In this document: positions 44,836 through 52,762 of the stretch, piece by piece
How positions within the stretch are numbered: the first letter of the stretch is position 1
Layout of the letters: every line of letters begins with the position of its first letter
Source: Polaribacter pacificus
GTDB lineage: Bacteria > Bacteroidota > Bacteroidia > Flavobacteriales > Flavobacteriaceae
Assembly (NCBI RefSeq): GCF_038024035.1
Contig: NZ_CP150664.1
Coordinates: 682,001-746,000 of the forward strand
Reading direction: 5' to 3'
Length of the DNA: 64,000 bases
The notes under the pieces: model-generated
Told to the model about the DNA's origin: nothing
Seen by the model: the letters and a program-made list of their open reading frames with translations, nothing else
The model's database searches: none
Program-made: the position numbers and the translations under genes

Positions 44836-45405
44836 ATGAAATCTAAGTTATTTTTACTTCTTGTTTTTGCTTTTAGCTTACTAAGCTGCGACAACAGCAT
44901 TGACTGCAAAATTGAAACCACAGAAGGCACTATCATAGTAGCTTTATATCCTGATAAGGCACCTATTACAGTCGCTAACTTTTTAAGATATGTAGATGGA
45001 GGTTTATACACAGACTCTTCTTTTTTTAGAGTTACAACACCAGAAAATGAAGCTAAAAGGGAGGTGAAAATCGAGGTTATTCAAGGGGGAATCCAGGGAA
45101 ATGATAAAAGCTTCCCTCCTATTAAAATCGAAACCACTCAAGAGACGGGAATATTACATGAAGACGGAACACTGTCAATGGCGAGAAGTGGCCCAAATAC
45201 AGCAACCAATAATTTCTTTATTTGTATCAATCCGCAACCTGCTTTAGATTTTGCAGGCAAGAGAAATCCAGATGGATTTGGTTTTGCTGCTTTCGGAAAA
45301 GTGACCAAAGGAATGGATATCGTTCGTAAAATTCAATCTGGAGAAAATAGAAACCAACAGTTATTAAAACCTGTAATAATTAAATCTATTAAAAGAGTAA
45401 ACTAA
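44836..45405 (+). CDS. Cyclophilin-type peptidyl-prolyl isomerase, lipoprotein
   Basis: A 189-residue lipoprotein: signal peptide with Cys18 in LLSC, then one cyclophilin domain. Motifs are TTEGTIIVALYPDKAPITVANFL, SMARSGPNTATNNFFIC (catalytic region) and FGKVTKGMDIV. The proline-binding Phe and Gln are in FRV...GGIQG. It probably folds proteins in the periplasm. I use the ATG at 44836. The longer frame from 44764 overlaps the channel gene by 55 bases and has no lipobox. Confidence 0.88.
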   Translation: MKSKLFLLLVFAFSLLSCDNSIDCKIETTEGTIIVALYPDKAPITVANFLRYVDGGLYTDSSFFRVTTPENEAKREVKIEVIQGGIQGNDKSFPPIKIETTQETGILHEDGTLSMARSGPNTATNNFFICINPQPALDFAGKRNPDGFGFAAFGKVTKGMDIVRKIQSGENRNQQLLKPVIIKSIKRVN

Positions 45406-45407
45406 AT

Positions 45408-45821
45408 TTACTCACCTGAATAGGTTACATAATTTCTCGGCGTTTCATACAAGGTAACAGCTACTGCTAATGAAGTTCTAATTTTTGCGCGTAACTTATT
45501 ATAAATAACTACTGAAATATTTTCTACTGTTGGATTTAAGGACTTAAACTCTGGAACTTCTACATTTAAGTTTTTGTGATCAAAAGCATCTTCTATTTCT
45601 GTTTTGATCAACTCTCTTAAAATAGATAAATCCATGACAAAACCTGTAGTTGGATCTATCTCACCGGTTACAGAAACAATCAACTCATAGTTGTGTCCAT
45701 GAAAATTTGGATTACTACATTTTCCAAAAACAGCTGCATTTTTCTCATCACTCCACTCTGGGTTAAAGAGTCTATGTGCAGCGTTAAAATGTGCTTTTCT
45801 GTGTGCAGTTACTATAGGCAT
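45408..45821 (-). CDS. queD: 6-carboxytetrahydropterin synthase family
   Basis: A 137-residue enzyme of the queuosine/7-deazaguanine pathway, converting dihydroneopterin triphosphate to 6-carboxytetrahydropterin. The zinc site is AHFNAAH and FHGHNY, and the catalytic Cys is in GKCSNPNFHGHNYEL. FVMDLSILRELIKTEIEDAFDHKNLN is the other family signature. The Cys-x3-HGH arrangement fits QueD rather than pyruvoyltetrahydropterin synthase. It converges on the cyclophilin gene with two bases between the stops. queC, queE and queF are not in the window. Confidence 0.9.
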   Translation of the reverse strand: MPIVTAHRKAHFNAAHRLFNPEWSDEKNAAVFGKCSNPNFHGHNYELIVSVTGEIDPTTGFVMDLSILRELIKTEIEDAFDHKNLNVEVPEFKSLNPTVENISVVIYNKLRAKIRTSLAVAVTLYETPRNYVTYSGE

Positions 45822-45922
45822 GGTTCAGTTATGAGTTTTAAATTATCTAAAAATACGCCCATACACTATGAAATTCTTAAAAATCTTAAAAGATTTCTAG
45901 GTTGGGTCTTTTCGTGTTTCAA

Positions 45923-46447
45923 CTAGGTTCTTTCAACAATTCGTTGATAATACTCGTTAAAAATAATCCTAAACCAAGCAGTATAAATTTCTGGTTTAGC
46001 TGTCATTTCTTCTTTTACAGCTGCTAAAGTCATCCATTTAAAATCAGCAACTTCTTCTGGATTAATCACAGGGTCTTCGTTGTGTTTCCCAACCATTACA
46101 TGATCTAATTCATGTTCTGTTAAACCATTGTCAAAAGGAGCCTTATAAATAAACCAAAACACTTCTTCTAGGTCACAAGAAAAACCCATTTCTTCTTGCA
46201 ATCTGCGTCTTCCAGCCTCTAAAGAACCTTCTCCGTCTCTTTGATGCGAACAACAGGTATTTGTCCATAAAAGTGGCGAGTGGTACTTATCAGCAGCTCT
46301 TTGTTGCAATAACAACTCTCCTTTATCATTAAAAGTGAATACCGAAAAGGCACGATGCAATAAGGCTTTTTCATGTGCCTCCATTTTTGGCATCAAACCA
46401 ATCTGATTATCGAGTGTATCTACTAAAATAACTTGTTCTTCCGTCAT
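45923..46447 (-). CDS. idi: Isopentenyl-diphosphate delta-isomerase, type 1
   Basis: A 174-residue Nudix-fold isomerase that interconverts IPP and DMAPP for isoprenoids. The catalytic Cys is in WTNTCCSHQRDGEG. The Nudix box variant is AGRRRLQEEMGF. Metal-binding residues lie in ENELDHVMVG-like TEHELDHVMVGKH. The length is standard for type I. It is transcribed alone from a TACATTTG box four bases before the ATG. Confidence 0.94.
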   Translation of the reverse strand: MTEEQVILVDTLDNQIGLMPKMEAHEKALLHRAFSVFTFNDKGELLLQQRAADKYHSPLLWTNTCCSHQRDGEGSLEAGRRRLQEEMGFSCDLEEVFWFIYKAPFDNGLTEHELDHVMVGKHNEDPVINPEEVADFKWMTLAAVKEEMTAKPEIYTAWFRIIFNEYYQRIVERT

Positions 46448-46459
46448 GAGACAAATGTA
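46448..46459 (-). promoter_or_regulatory. TAnnTTTG box four bases before the idi ATG
   Basis: Minus-strand TACATTTG (46452-46459) then four bases and the ATG at 46447. Predicts a leaderless idi mRNA. Confidence 0.5.
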
Positions 46460-46579
46460 CTAATTTAAGCTTCAATTCCTAAAGCCTTTTCATTTAAAAA
46501 AATCAAATTAAAGCCAAAGTTTTAGAACAAACTAGATACTTGCAGTATCTTTATAGCATCAAATTTACAGACCTAAAAC

Positions 46580-47284
46580 ATGCAGTTCATAAAACTAAAA
46601 CCAGTAATATCAATTTTAAGCTTTATGTTTCTTTTGATGGGATGCCAAGAGGAGCCTAAACATCAGCCTATTATCAAAACTGAAAAAATTCAAAAAAAAG
46701 AAATCAAAAAACCAGAAAGTATTCAAAAAAAATGGGACAGTTTAAACAGAAATAACGTTGCTGCTTTTTTTACTGAATACGGAAAACAAAACAAAGAAAC
46801 GAATGTACTTATTAGCACAAAGTTTGGCGAGATTAAATTGCGTTTATATAATGACACACCTATACATAGAGCCAGTTTTATCTTTTTAAGTAAAATAAAT
46901 TATTTTAATACAACAGTTTTTTACCGCATTGCTAAAGGCTTTGTTATTCAAGGAGGAAACTCTGATGAAAGTTATACCCAGGCGCAACGAAATAAATATG
47001 ATAATTATTTAATGGAGCCAGAGTTTAGAAGCAATAGAAAGCACAAATACGGTGCTCTAGCTGCTGCAAGGGACTATGAGAACAATCCAAACAAACTATC
47101 TAGTCCTTTTGAATTTTACATCGTTCAAAGTAAAAAAGGAGCTCATCATTTAAACAATGAACACACCGTTTTTGGTGAAGTCGTTTCTGGTTTTTCTGCA
47201 CTTGACAAAATTGCTCAAGTAGAAGTTGGTCCTGATGAATGGCCACTTATTGACATCGATATGAAAGTTGAAGTTTTAGATTGA
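46580..47284 (+). CDS. Cyclophilin-type peptidyl-prolyl isomerase, lipoprotein
   Basis: A 234-residue lipoprotein with lipobox LMGC (Cys22), a Lys-rich linker to about residue 75, then a cyclophilin domain: TKFGEIKLRLYNDTPIHRASF, FYRIAKGFVIQGGNSDE, PEFRSNRKHKYGALAAAR and HTVFGEVVSGF. The catalytic Arg (FYRIA) and Gln (IQGG) are present. It is the second such lipoprotein within 3 kb. The long charged linker suggests it reaches across the periplasm. Confidence 0.88.
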   Translation: MQFIKLKPVISILSFMFLLMGCQEEPKHQPIIKTEKIQKKEIKKPESIQKKWDSLNRNNVAAFFTEYGKQNKETNVLISTKFGEIKLRLYNDTPIHRASFIFLSKINYFNTTVFYRIAKGFVIQGGNSDESYTQAQRNKYDNYLMEPEFRSNRKHKYGALAAARDYENNPNKLSSPFEFYIVQSKKGAHHLNNEHTVFGEVVSGFSALDKIAQVEVGPDEWPLIDIDMKVEVLD

Positions 47285-47311
47285 TAATTCTCTAGTTAAG
47301 CAGTATATTTG
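47281..47311 (+). promoter_or_regulatory. prfC promoter
   Basis: TTG (47281-47283), 20 bases, TATATTTG (47304-47311), close to the Bacteroidota consensus. The TTG overlaps the stop codon of the upstream gene. The ATG is at 47329. Confidence 0.65.
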
Positions 47312-47328
47312 CAGCTCAAAATTTGTCA

Positions 47329-48918
47329 ATGAGTTTTTTAAAAGAGATAGAACGTAGAAGAACATTTGGTATTATATCGCATCCTGATGCAGGTAAAACA
47401 ACACTTACTGAAAAGTTACTTTTATTTGGAGGTGCAATTCAAGAAGCTGGTGCCGTTAAAAATAACAAAATAAAAAAAGGAGCTACTTCTGATTTTATGG
47501 AGATCGAACGTCAACGTGGAATCTCTGTTGCAACTTCTGTACTTGCTTTTATTTACAAAGACAAAAAAATAAACATATTAGACACCCCTGGACATAAAGA
47601 TTTTGCTGAGGATACTTTTAGAACTCTTACTGCCGTTGACAGCGTTATTGTTGTTATTGATGTAGCAAAGGGTGTTGAAGAGCAAACAGAAAAATTGGTG
47701 GAGGTTTGTCGAATGAGAAATATCCCCATGTTGGTATTTATCAACAAATTGGATAGAGAAGGAAAAGACGCTTTTGATTTACTGGATGAAGTTGAGCAAA
47801 AACTTGGACTAAGAGTTACACCAATGAGCTTTCCTATTGGAATGGGTTATGACTTTAAAGGGATTTATAATATCTGGGGAAAGAAATTGAATCTTTTTTC
47901 TGGGGATGCTAAAACAACCATTTCTGATGGTGTTCAGTTTGATGATGTTTCTAACCCAGAGTTGGATAAAATAGTCGGTGAAAAAGCTGCAGACACCTTG
48001 CGTGAAGAGCTAGAACTGATTGATGAAGTATATCCTAAGTTTAATCATCAAGAATATTTAGAAGGAAAATTACAGCCTGTCTTTTTTGGATCTGCATTGA
48101 ACAATTTTGGTGTCAAAGAACTATTAGATGCGTTTATAGAAATAGCCCCTACTCCACAGCCTAAAAAAGCAGAAGAACGCTTAGTAGACTCAAAAGAGAA
48201 AACAATGACTGGTTTTGTGTTTAAAATTCATGCCAACATGGATCCAAAACACAGAGATCGTCTTGCCTTTATAAAAATAGTTTCAGGCGTGTTTAGAAGA
48301 AATTCTCCGTATTTACACGTTAGAAACGGTAAAAAGGTAAAATTCTCAAGCCCAAACGCATTCTTTGCTGAGAAAAAAGAAATCGTTGATGAATCCTATC
48401 CTGGTGACATTGTTGGAATACACGATACAGGTAATTTTAAAATTGGTGATACCCTAACAGAAGGTGAAATTTTAAACTTTAAAGGGATTCCAAGTTTTTC
48501 TCCTGAGCATTTCCGTTATGTCAATAATGCAGACCCAATGAAAGCCAAACAATTGTACAAAGGATTGGATCAATTAATGGATGAAGGTGTCGCACAGTTG
48601 TTTACCCTAGACATGAATGGTAGAAAAGTAATCGGTACCGTTGGAGCTCTGCAATACGAGGTTATTCAATACCGATTAGAACATGAGTATGGCGCTAAAT
48701 GTACCTATGAAAACCTTCAAGTTCACAAAGCTTGCTGGGTAGAAGCCGAAGACCCTAAAAATGAAGAGTTTAAAGAGTTTAAACGTGTAAAACAGCGATA
48801 TTTGGCAAAAGACAAACAAGGAAAACTTGTGTTTTTAGCCGATTCTGCCTTTACCATTCAAATGACTCAAAGCAAATATCCTACTGTAAAATTACACTTT
48901 GTTAGTGAATACAAATAA
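47329..48918 (+). CDS. prfC: Peptide chain release factor 3
   Basis: A 529-residue translational GTPase that removes RF1/RF2 from the ribosome after termination. The G1 loop is SHPDAGKTTLTEKLLL, G2 lies in RQRGISVATSV, G3 is DTPGHKDF and G4 is NKLDRE. The EF-Tu-like domain II and the C-terminal RF3 domain follow, with GALQYEVIQYRLEHEYG near residue 440. ATG at 47329 is used. The TTG two codons upstream is less likely. Confidence 0.96.
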   Translation: MSFLKEIERRRTFGIISHPDAGKTTLTEKLLLFGGAIQEAGAVKNNKIKKGATSDFMEIERQRGISVATSVLAFIYKDKKINILDTPGHKDFAEDTFRTLTAVDSVIVVIDVAKGVEEQTEKLVEVCRMRNIPMLVFINKLDREGKDAFDLLDEVEQKLGLRVTPMSFPIGMGYDFKGIYNIWGKKLNLFSGDAKTTISDGVQFDDVSNPELDKIVGEKAADTLREELELIDEVYPKFNHQEYLEGKLQPVFFGSALNNFGVKELLDAFIEIAPTPQPKKAEERLVDSKEKTMTGFVFKIHANMDPKHRDRLAFIKIVSGVFRRNSPYLHVRNGKKVKFSSPNAFFAEKKEIVDESYPGDIVGIHDTGNFKIGDTLTEGEILNFKGIPSFSPEHFRYVNNADPMKAKQLYKGLDQLMDEGVAQLFTLDMNGRKVIGTVGALQYEVIQYRLEHEYGAKCTYENLQVHKACWVEAEDPKNEEFKEFKRVKQRYLAKDKQGKLVFLADSAFTIQMTQSKYPTVKLHFVSEYK

Positions 48919-48924
48919 TTAAGA

Positions 48925-50541
48925 ATGACAAATCGACAAGGAGAAAACCAAAACTTTATAGCTATAAAAACGCACCAATCTTTTTTTAAAAGACTGTTAT
49001 TTACCTACAAATCAGTTGTTTTTACTCTTTGCTTATTTCTTTTCTCTTTTACATTATTTTCACAAAATAGCATCTCTAATTTAGAAGGAAACACTTTAAA
49101 AAGTACTGTTCGTTTAAATTATATACCTGTGAGCATGCCTACGGCTTTTGATCCTAATCTTAAACCGACTATGGGAACCTTTGGCTTGCAATACCTAATT
49201 TCTATTAATGATTGGCTGTATGGTGGCGTTGGTATGCATGCCGCTATTACTGGTGATCAAGGAGGTCTTTTTACCCTAGGTCTTACCATGGGAGCTCGTA
49301 AAAGAATTTATAAGAATTTATTTGTCGATGCCAATTTTCATTTTGGTGGTGGTGGTGGTTACCGTTATTTAATCAATGATGGGGCTTTTATCAACACAAA
49401 TATGGGCTTGTCTTACCAACAAAAAAAATACAACATAGGAGTACAATACAGTTATGTAAATTTTTATACAGGACAAGTTAAGAGTAATAGTGTCTCAATT
49501 TTTGTAGAGATTCCAAGTGTTTTAAGGTTTACTAATTACAAGGAGTCACACAAAAAGTTTATCGCAACAGACTTTTCAAAAGATCACTTTTGGAAAAAAC
49601 CAGCCGTAAAAAACGTTCAACAGGTTCGTTTTGATTTTTTCAAACCTTTTGGGAATTCGAGAAAGGATAATGCAAACAATCAGGAACCTCTAACAGAGAC
49701 TTTATATGTCCTGGGTTTTGAATATCAAAAATTTATTAGCGATAACAGTTTTGTTTTTGTTCATACAGATGCCATATATAAAGGTCTAAGAGCTGGATTT
49801 ATGGATTTGTTTTTTGGTGCAGGCTATTATCCTTATCAGACAAACACGTTAAAATTGTTTACAAAACTTGGTTTAGGTGCAGCTGGTGGTCGTGTGGCTC
49901 CAGAGGGTGGATTGATGATCTACCCAAGCGCTGGTTTGGATTATCAATTTACAAACCACCTTTCACTAAGCTCACACCTTGGTTATTATAGAGCTATTGC
50001 TGGAGATTTAGAGGCATATACCTTTGGATTTGGTGTTAAATATATAGCAGATAGCGGAGGAACAGATAATTTCAAGGAATTTAGAACTCAAGGGATGCGT
50101 ATTGCGCTACAAAATCAGAGTTATTTTGATGTAGCTAAAACCGATAGTGATCCGGTACGATTAGAATTATTAGCTTTGCAAGCCAATTACGCTTTAAACA
50201 AAAGTTTTTATTTGATTGGAGAAGTTGGATTTGCATATGCAGGAAAATCAGGAGGTTATGCACAAGGACTGGTAGGATTAGGTGTTTATAGTCCTGCATT
50301 TTTAAAAAACAAATTAAGAGTACAGCTAGAAGGTTTAATTGGAGCTGCTGGAGGCGCAGGTGTCGATACTGGTGAAGGGATCATTTTAAAGCCAACACTA
50401 GGTTTAAGTTATGCGCTCAATGATGTCATATCTATTAACAGTTCAGCAGGTAAAATGATTGCCATGAGTGGAGCTGTTAATTCTACGACTGTTAACATTG
50501 GATTAAGCTTTGGCTTTGCCAGTTTAAGTTCAAAAAAATAA
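48925..50541 (+). CDS. Outer-membrane protein with three tandem barrel-like modules
   Basis: A 538-residue protein with a membrane or signal segment near residues 28-47 (ending SFTLFSQ). The mature part shows three similar modules: about 60-205, 235-395 and 405-538. Each has the order F/Y..GVG or GAG, a positively charged K..LFV or LKLF strand, a Gly-rich turn (GGGGGYR, GAAGGRV, GAAGGAG), and P.xGLxY followed by a closing strand. It probably forms one or more beta barrels or a beta sandwich. No known family was recognised. It starts six bases after prfC. Confidence 0.72.
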   Translation: MTNRQGENQNFIAIKTHQSFFKRLLFTYKSVVFTLCLFLFSFTLFSQNSISNLEGNTLKSTVRLNYIPVSMPTAFDPNLKPTMGTFGLQYLISINDWLYGGVGMHAAITGDQGGLFTLGLTMGARKRIYKNLFVDANFHFGGGGGYRYLINDGAFINTNMGLSYQQKKYNIGVQYSYVNFYTGQVKSNSVSIFVEIPSVLRFTNYKESHKKFIATDFSKDHFWKKPAVKNVQQVRFDFFKPFGNSRKDNANNQEPLTETLYVLGFEYQKFISDNSFVFVHTDAIYKGLRAGFMDLFFGAGYYPYQTNTLKLFTKLGLGAAGGRVAPEGGLMIYPSAGLDYQFTNHLSLSSHLGYYRAIAGDLEAYTFGFGVKYIADSGGTDNFKEFRTQGMRIALQNQSYFDVAKTDSDPVRLELLALQANYALNKSFYLIGEVGFAYAGKSGGYAQGLVGLGVYSPAFLKNKLRVQLEGLIGAAGGAGVDTGEGIILKPTLGLSYALNDVISINSSAGKMIAMSGAVNSTTVNIGLSFGFASLSSKK

Positions 50542-50597
50542 ATTTAACTGAACCCGTTTCAGTACCCTATAATTACTAATGATTAAATACTATAAAA

Positions 50598-51530
50598 ATG
50601 AATAACGGAATCTACGCAAAATTCAATACAACCAAAGGTGCTATTCTTGTAGAGTTGGCTTATGACAAAACTCCTGGAACAGTTGGGAACTTTGTAGCTT
50701 TGGCTGAAGGAAACTTAGAAAATGAAGTAAAACCTCAAGGAACTCCATACTATAATGGATTAAAATTTCATCGAGTAATTTCAGACTTTATGATCCAAGG
50801 AGGTTGTCCTCAAGGAACAGGTACTGGAAACCCTGGTTATAAATTTGATGATGAATTTCATCCAGATTTAAGACACGATGCTCCAGGAAAGTTAGCGATG
50901 GCAAATTCTGGACCAGCAACTAACGGAAGTCAATTTTATATTACACACGTCCCTACTCCATGGTTAGATAACAAACACACTGTTTTTGGAACTGTAATAG
51001 AAGGACAAGATATTGTAGATGCTGTTGAACAAGGTGACACTTTAGATTCAATAGAAATTCTTAGAGTTGGCGAAGAAGCTGAAGCATTTAATGCGGTTGA
51101 AGCTTTTAGAACTTTTGAAGGTTCAAGAGCAAAACGCGAAGCTGAACAACTAGCTAAACAAAGAGAATTATTAGACCAAGTTGCTAAAGGTTATGATGAA
51201 ACTGCTAGTGGATTGCGTTATCAAATTCTTCAAAAAGGAACTGGTAAAAAAGCAAACAAAGGCGATATGGTTTCTGTACATTACAAAGGACAATTGATTG
51301 ATGGAACCGTTTTTGATTCATCATACAAACGCAAGGAACCTATTGATTTTGCTGTTGGTGTTGGTCAGGTAATTGCTGGTTGGGATGAAGGAATTCAATT
51401 ACTTCAGGTTGGAGATAAAGCTCGTATGGTTATACCTTCACACTTAGCTTATGGAGAAGCCGGAGCTGGTGGAGTTATACCTCCAAACGCTACTTTAATT
51501 TTTGATGTAGAGCTAATGAAAGTTGGCTAA
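50598..51530 (+). CDS. Cyclophilin-FKBP fusion peptidyl-prolyl isomerase
   Basis: A 310-residue protein with two catalytic domains. Residues 1-165 form a cyclophilin (KFHRVISDFMIQGGCPQGTGTG, ANSGPATNGSQFYI, HTVFGTVIEG). Residues about 165-200 form a charged coiled helix. Residues 205-310 form an FKBP domain (KKANKGDMVSVHYKGQLIDGTVFDSS, VGQVIAGWDEGIQLL, IPSHLAYGEAGAGGVIPPNATLIFDVEL). There is no signal peptide, so it probably works in the cytoplasm. The architecture recurs in Bacteroidota. Confidence 0.94.
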   Translation: MNNGIYAKFNTTKGAILVELAYDKTPGTVGNFVALAEGNLENEVKPQGTPYYNGLKFHRVISDFMIQGGCPQGTGTGNPGYKFDDEFHPDLRHDAPGKLAMANSGPATNGSQFYITHVPTPWLDNKHTVFGTVIEGQDIVDAVEQGDTLDSIEILRVGEEAEAFNAVEAFRTFEGSRAKREAEQLAKQRELLDQVAKGYDETASGLRYQILQKGTGKKANKGDMVSVHYKGQLIDGTVFDSSYKRKEPIDFAVGVGQVIAGWDEGIQLLQVGDKARMVIPSHLAYGEAGAGGVIPPNATLIFDVELMKVG

Positions 51531-51554
51531 TCAATATTAAAATGAACACTATTT

Positions 51555-51585
51555 AAAGCTCGGATATTCCGAGCTTTTTTTATTT
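51555..51585 (+). terminator. Terminator after the cyclophilin-FKBP gene
   Basis: Stem AAAGCTCGGA/TCCGAGCTTT with a short loop and seven T residues. Confidence 0.85.
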
Positions 51586-51631
51586 AGTTCTAAGGTCCAG
51601 CAAAAAAAATGTATTTTTAATTGACAAAAGT

Positions 51632-51656
51632 GTCACAGTTTAAAAAACCAACTGTC
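51632..51656 (+). promoter_or_regulatory. ECF-type promoter before the second sigma operon
   Basis: GTCAC (51632-51636), 16 bases, TGTC (51653-51656), within AAAAGTGTCAC and CTGTCTATA. It matches the elements at 24446 and 15899 in spacing. It lies about 20 bases before the TTG start of the sigma gene, which suggests autoregulation. Confidence 0.6.
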
Positions 51657-51676
51657 TATAGTATAGAAACGTTTCA

Positions 51677-52225
51677 TTGGAAGATTCAAATCAACATATC
51701 AACTCTTTACTAAAGCAATGTTTGCAAGGCAATACTTCTGCACAAATGCAGATTTACAAATTGTATTACAAAGCCATGTACAACACCTCTTTAAGAATAC
51801 TTAAAGATGAGTTTGAGGCAGAAGACATGATGCAAGAAGCTTTTTTAACGGCTTTTACAAAACTGGAAAGCTTTAAAGGCGAAGTAGCTTTTGGAGCTTG
51901 GTTAAAAAGGATTGTAATTAATAAAAGTTTAACCCAATTAAAAAAAAATAACAAGTATAACGAAGTGAAACTAGAAGTGGTATACGAAGCGCAAACGGAA
52001 ACTGAAGAAGCCGTTAATTATGCAGGCTTGGATACTAAAAGAGTTCTAGAGACTTTAAAATCTCTAAAAGACAACTATCGTGTGGTATTAACCTTACATT
52101 TAATTGAAGGCTTTGATTATGAAGAAATCGCTGAGCTATTAAATTATACCAATGAAAACGTCAGAACAACAATTTCTAGGGCAAAGAAAAAATTAAAGCA
52201 AATGCTTGTTTTAGAGACAGCATAA
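51677..52225 (+). CDS. ECF-type RNA polymerase sigma factor
   Basis: A 182-residue group 4 sigma factor. Region 2 has LKDEFEAEDMMQEAFLTAF and FGAWLKRIVINKSLTQLKK. Region 4 has LKDNYRVVLTLHLIEGFDYEEIAELL and the recognition helix with NVRTTISRAKKKLKQML. The start is TTG. It begins a four-gene run (putative anti-sigma, DUF4097, head-GIN) with overlaps, and its promoter carries the motif shared with two other loci. It is likely an envelope-stress regulator. Confidence 0.93.
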   Translation: MEDSNQHINSLLKQCLQGNTSAQMQIYKLYYKAMYNTSLRILKDEFEAEDMMQEAFLTAFTKLESFKGEVAFGAWLKRIVINKSLTQLKKNNKYNEVKLEVVYEAQTETEEAVNYAGLDTKRVLETLKSLKDNYRVVLTLHLIEGFDYEEIAELLNYTNENVRTTISRAKKKLKQMLVLETA

Positions 52226-52237
52226 AATAAAACCAAG

Positions 52238-52762
52238 ATGAATAAAAAATTAGACAACTATTTCGCTACTCAAAATTTTGATATTGAAGAGCCTCCTTTT
52301 GGACATATGGAGCGGTTCGAAAAGCGACTAAAAGAGCCTCGAAAAAAAAAATACAACTTTAAATGGTTGAGTCTTGCTGCATCTTTATTGCTTTTAGTAG
52401 GCATCTGGACTGGGACAAATTTATCGTCTTCTAGTTTGGCTTTGGCTGATGTTTCTCCACAAATGCAGGAGGCTGAAAGTTTTTTTGTAGCCACTATAAA
52501 ACAAGAGATTAAAGAAATTGAAAAATTTAGAAATCCCTCAACAGAGCGAATAATAAACGATGCCTTAAACCAGTTAAAAACTTTAGAAAAGCAATATAAA
52601 AAACTGGTAACAGACCTAAACAAAACCAATAACGATAAAAGAATCATTTATGCAATGATTAGAAATTACCAAAGTAGAATCGAAGTTTTACAAGATGTAC
52701 TAAAACAAATTGACGAAATTAAAAATCCAAAAAACACTGAAGATGAAGAAATCTATATTTAA
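52238..52762 (+). CDS. Membrane protein after the sigma gene, candidate anti-sigma factor
   Basis: A 174-residue protein with one transmembrane helix near residues 45-62. The N-terminal cytoplasmic part has the PPFGHMERFEKRL motif that I know from flavobacterial proteins next to ECF sigma genes. The outer part is a long charged coiled coil (residues about 85-165). This topology fits an anti-sigma factor with an envelope sensor. It overlaps the next gene by 20 bases. Confidence 0.72.
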   Translation: MNKKLDNYFATQNFDIEEPPFGHMERFEKRLKEPRKKKYNFKWLSLAASLLLLVGIWTGTNLSSSSLALADVSPQMQEAESFFVATIKQEIKEIEKFRNPSTERIINDALNQLKTLEKQYKKLVTDLNKTNNDKRIIYAMIRNYQSRIEVLQDVLKQIDEIKNPKNTEDEEIYI

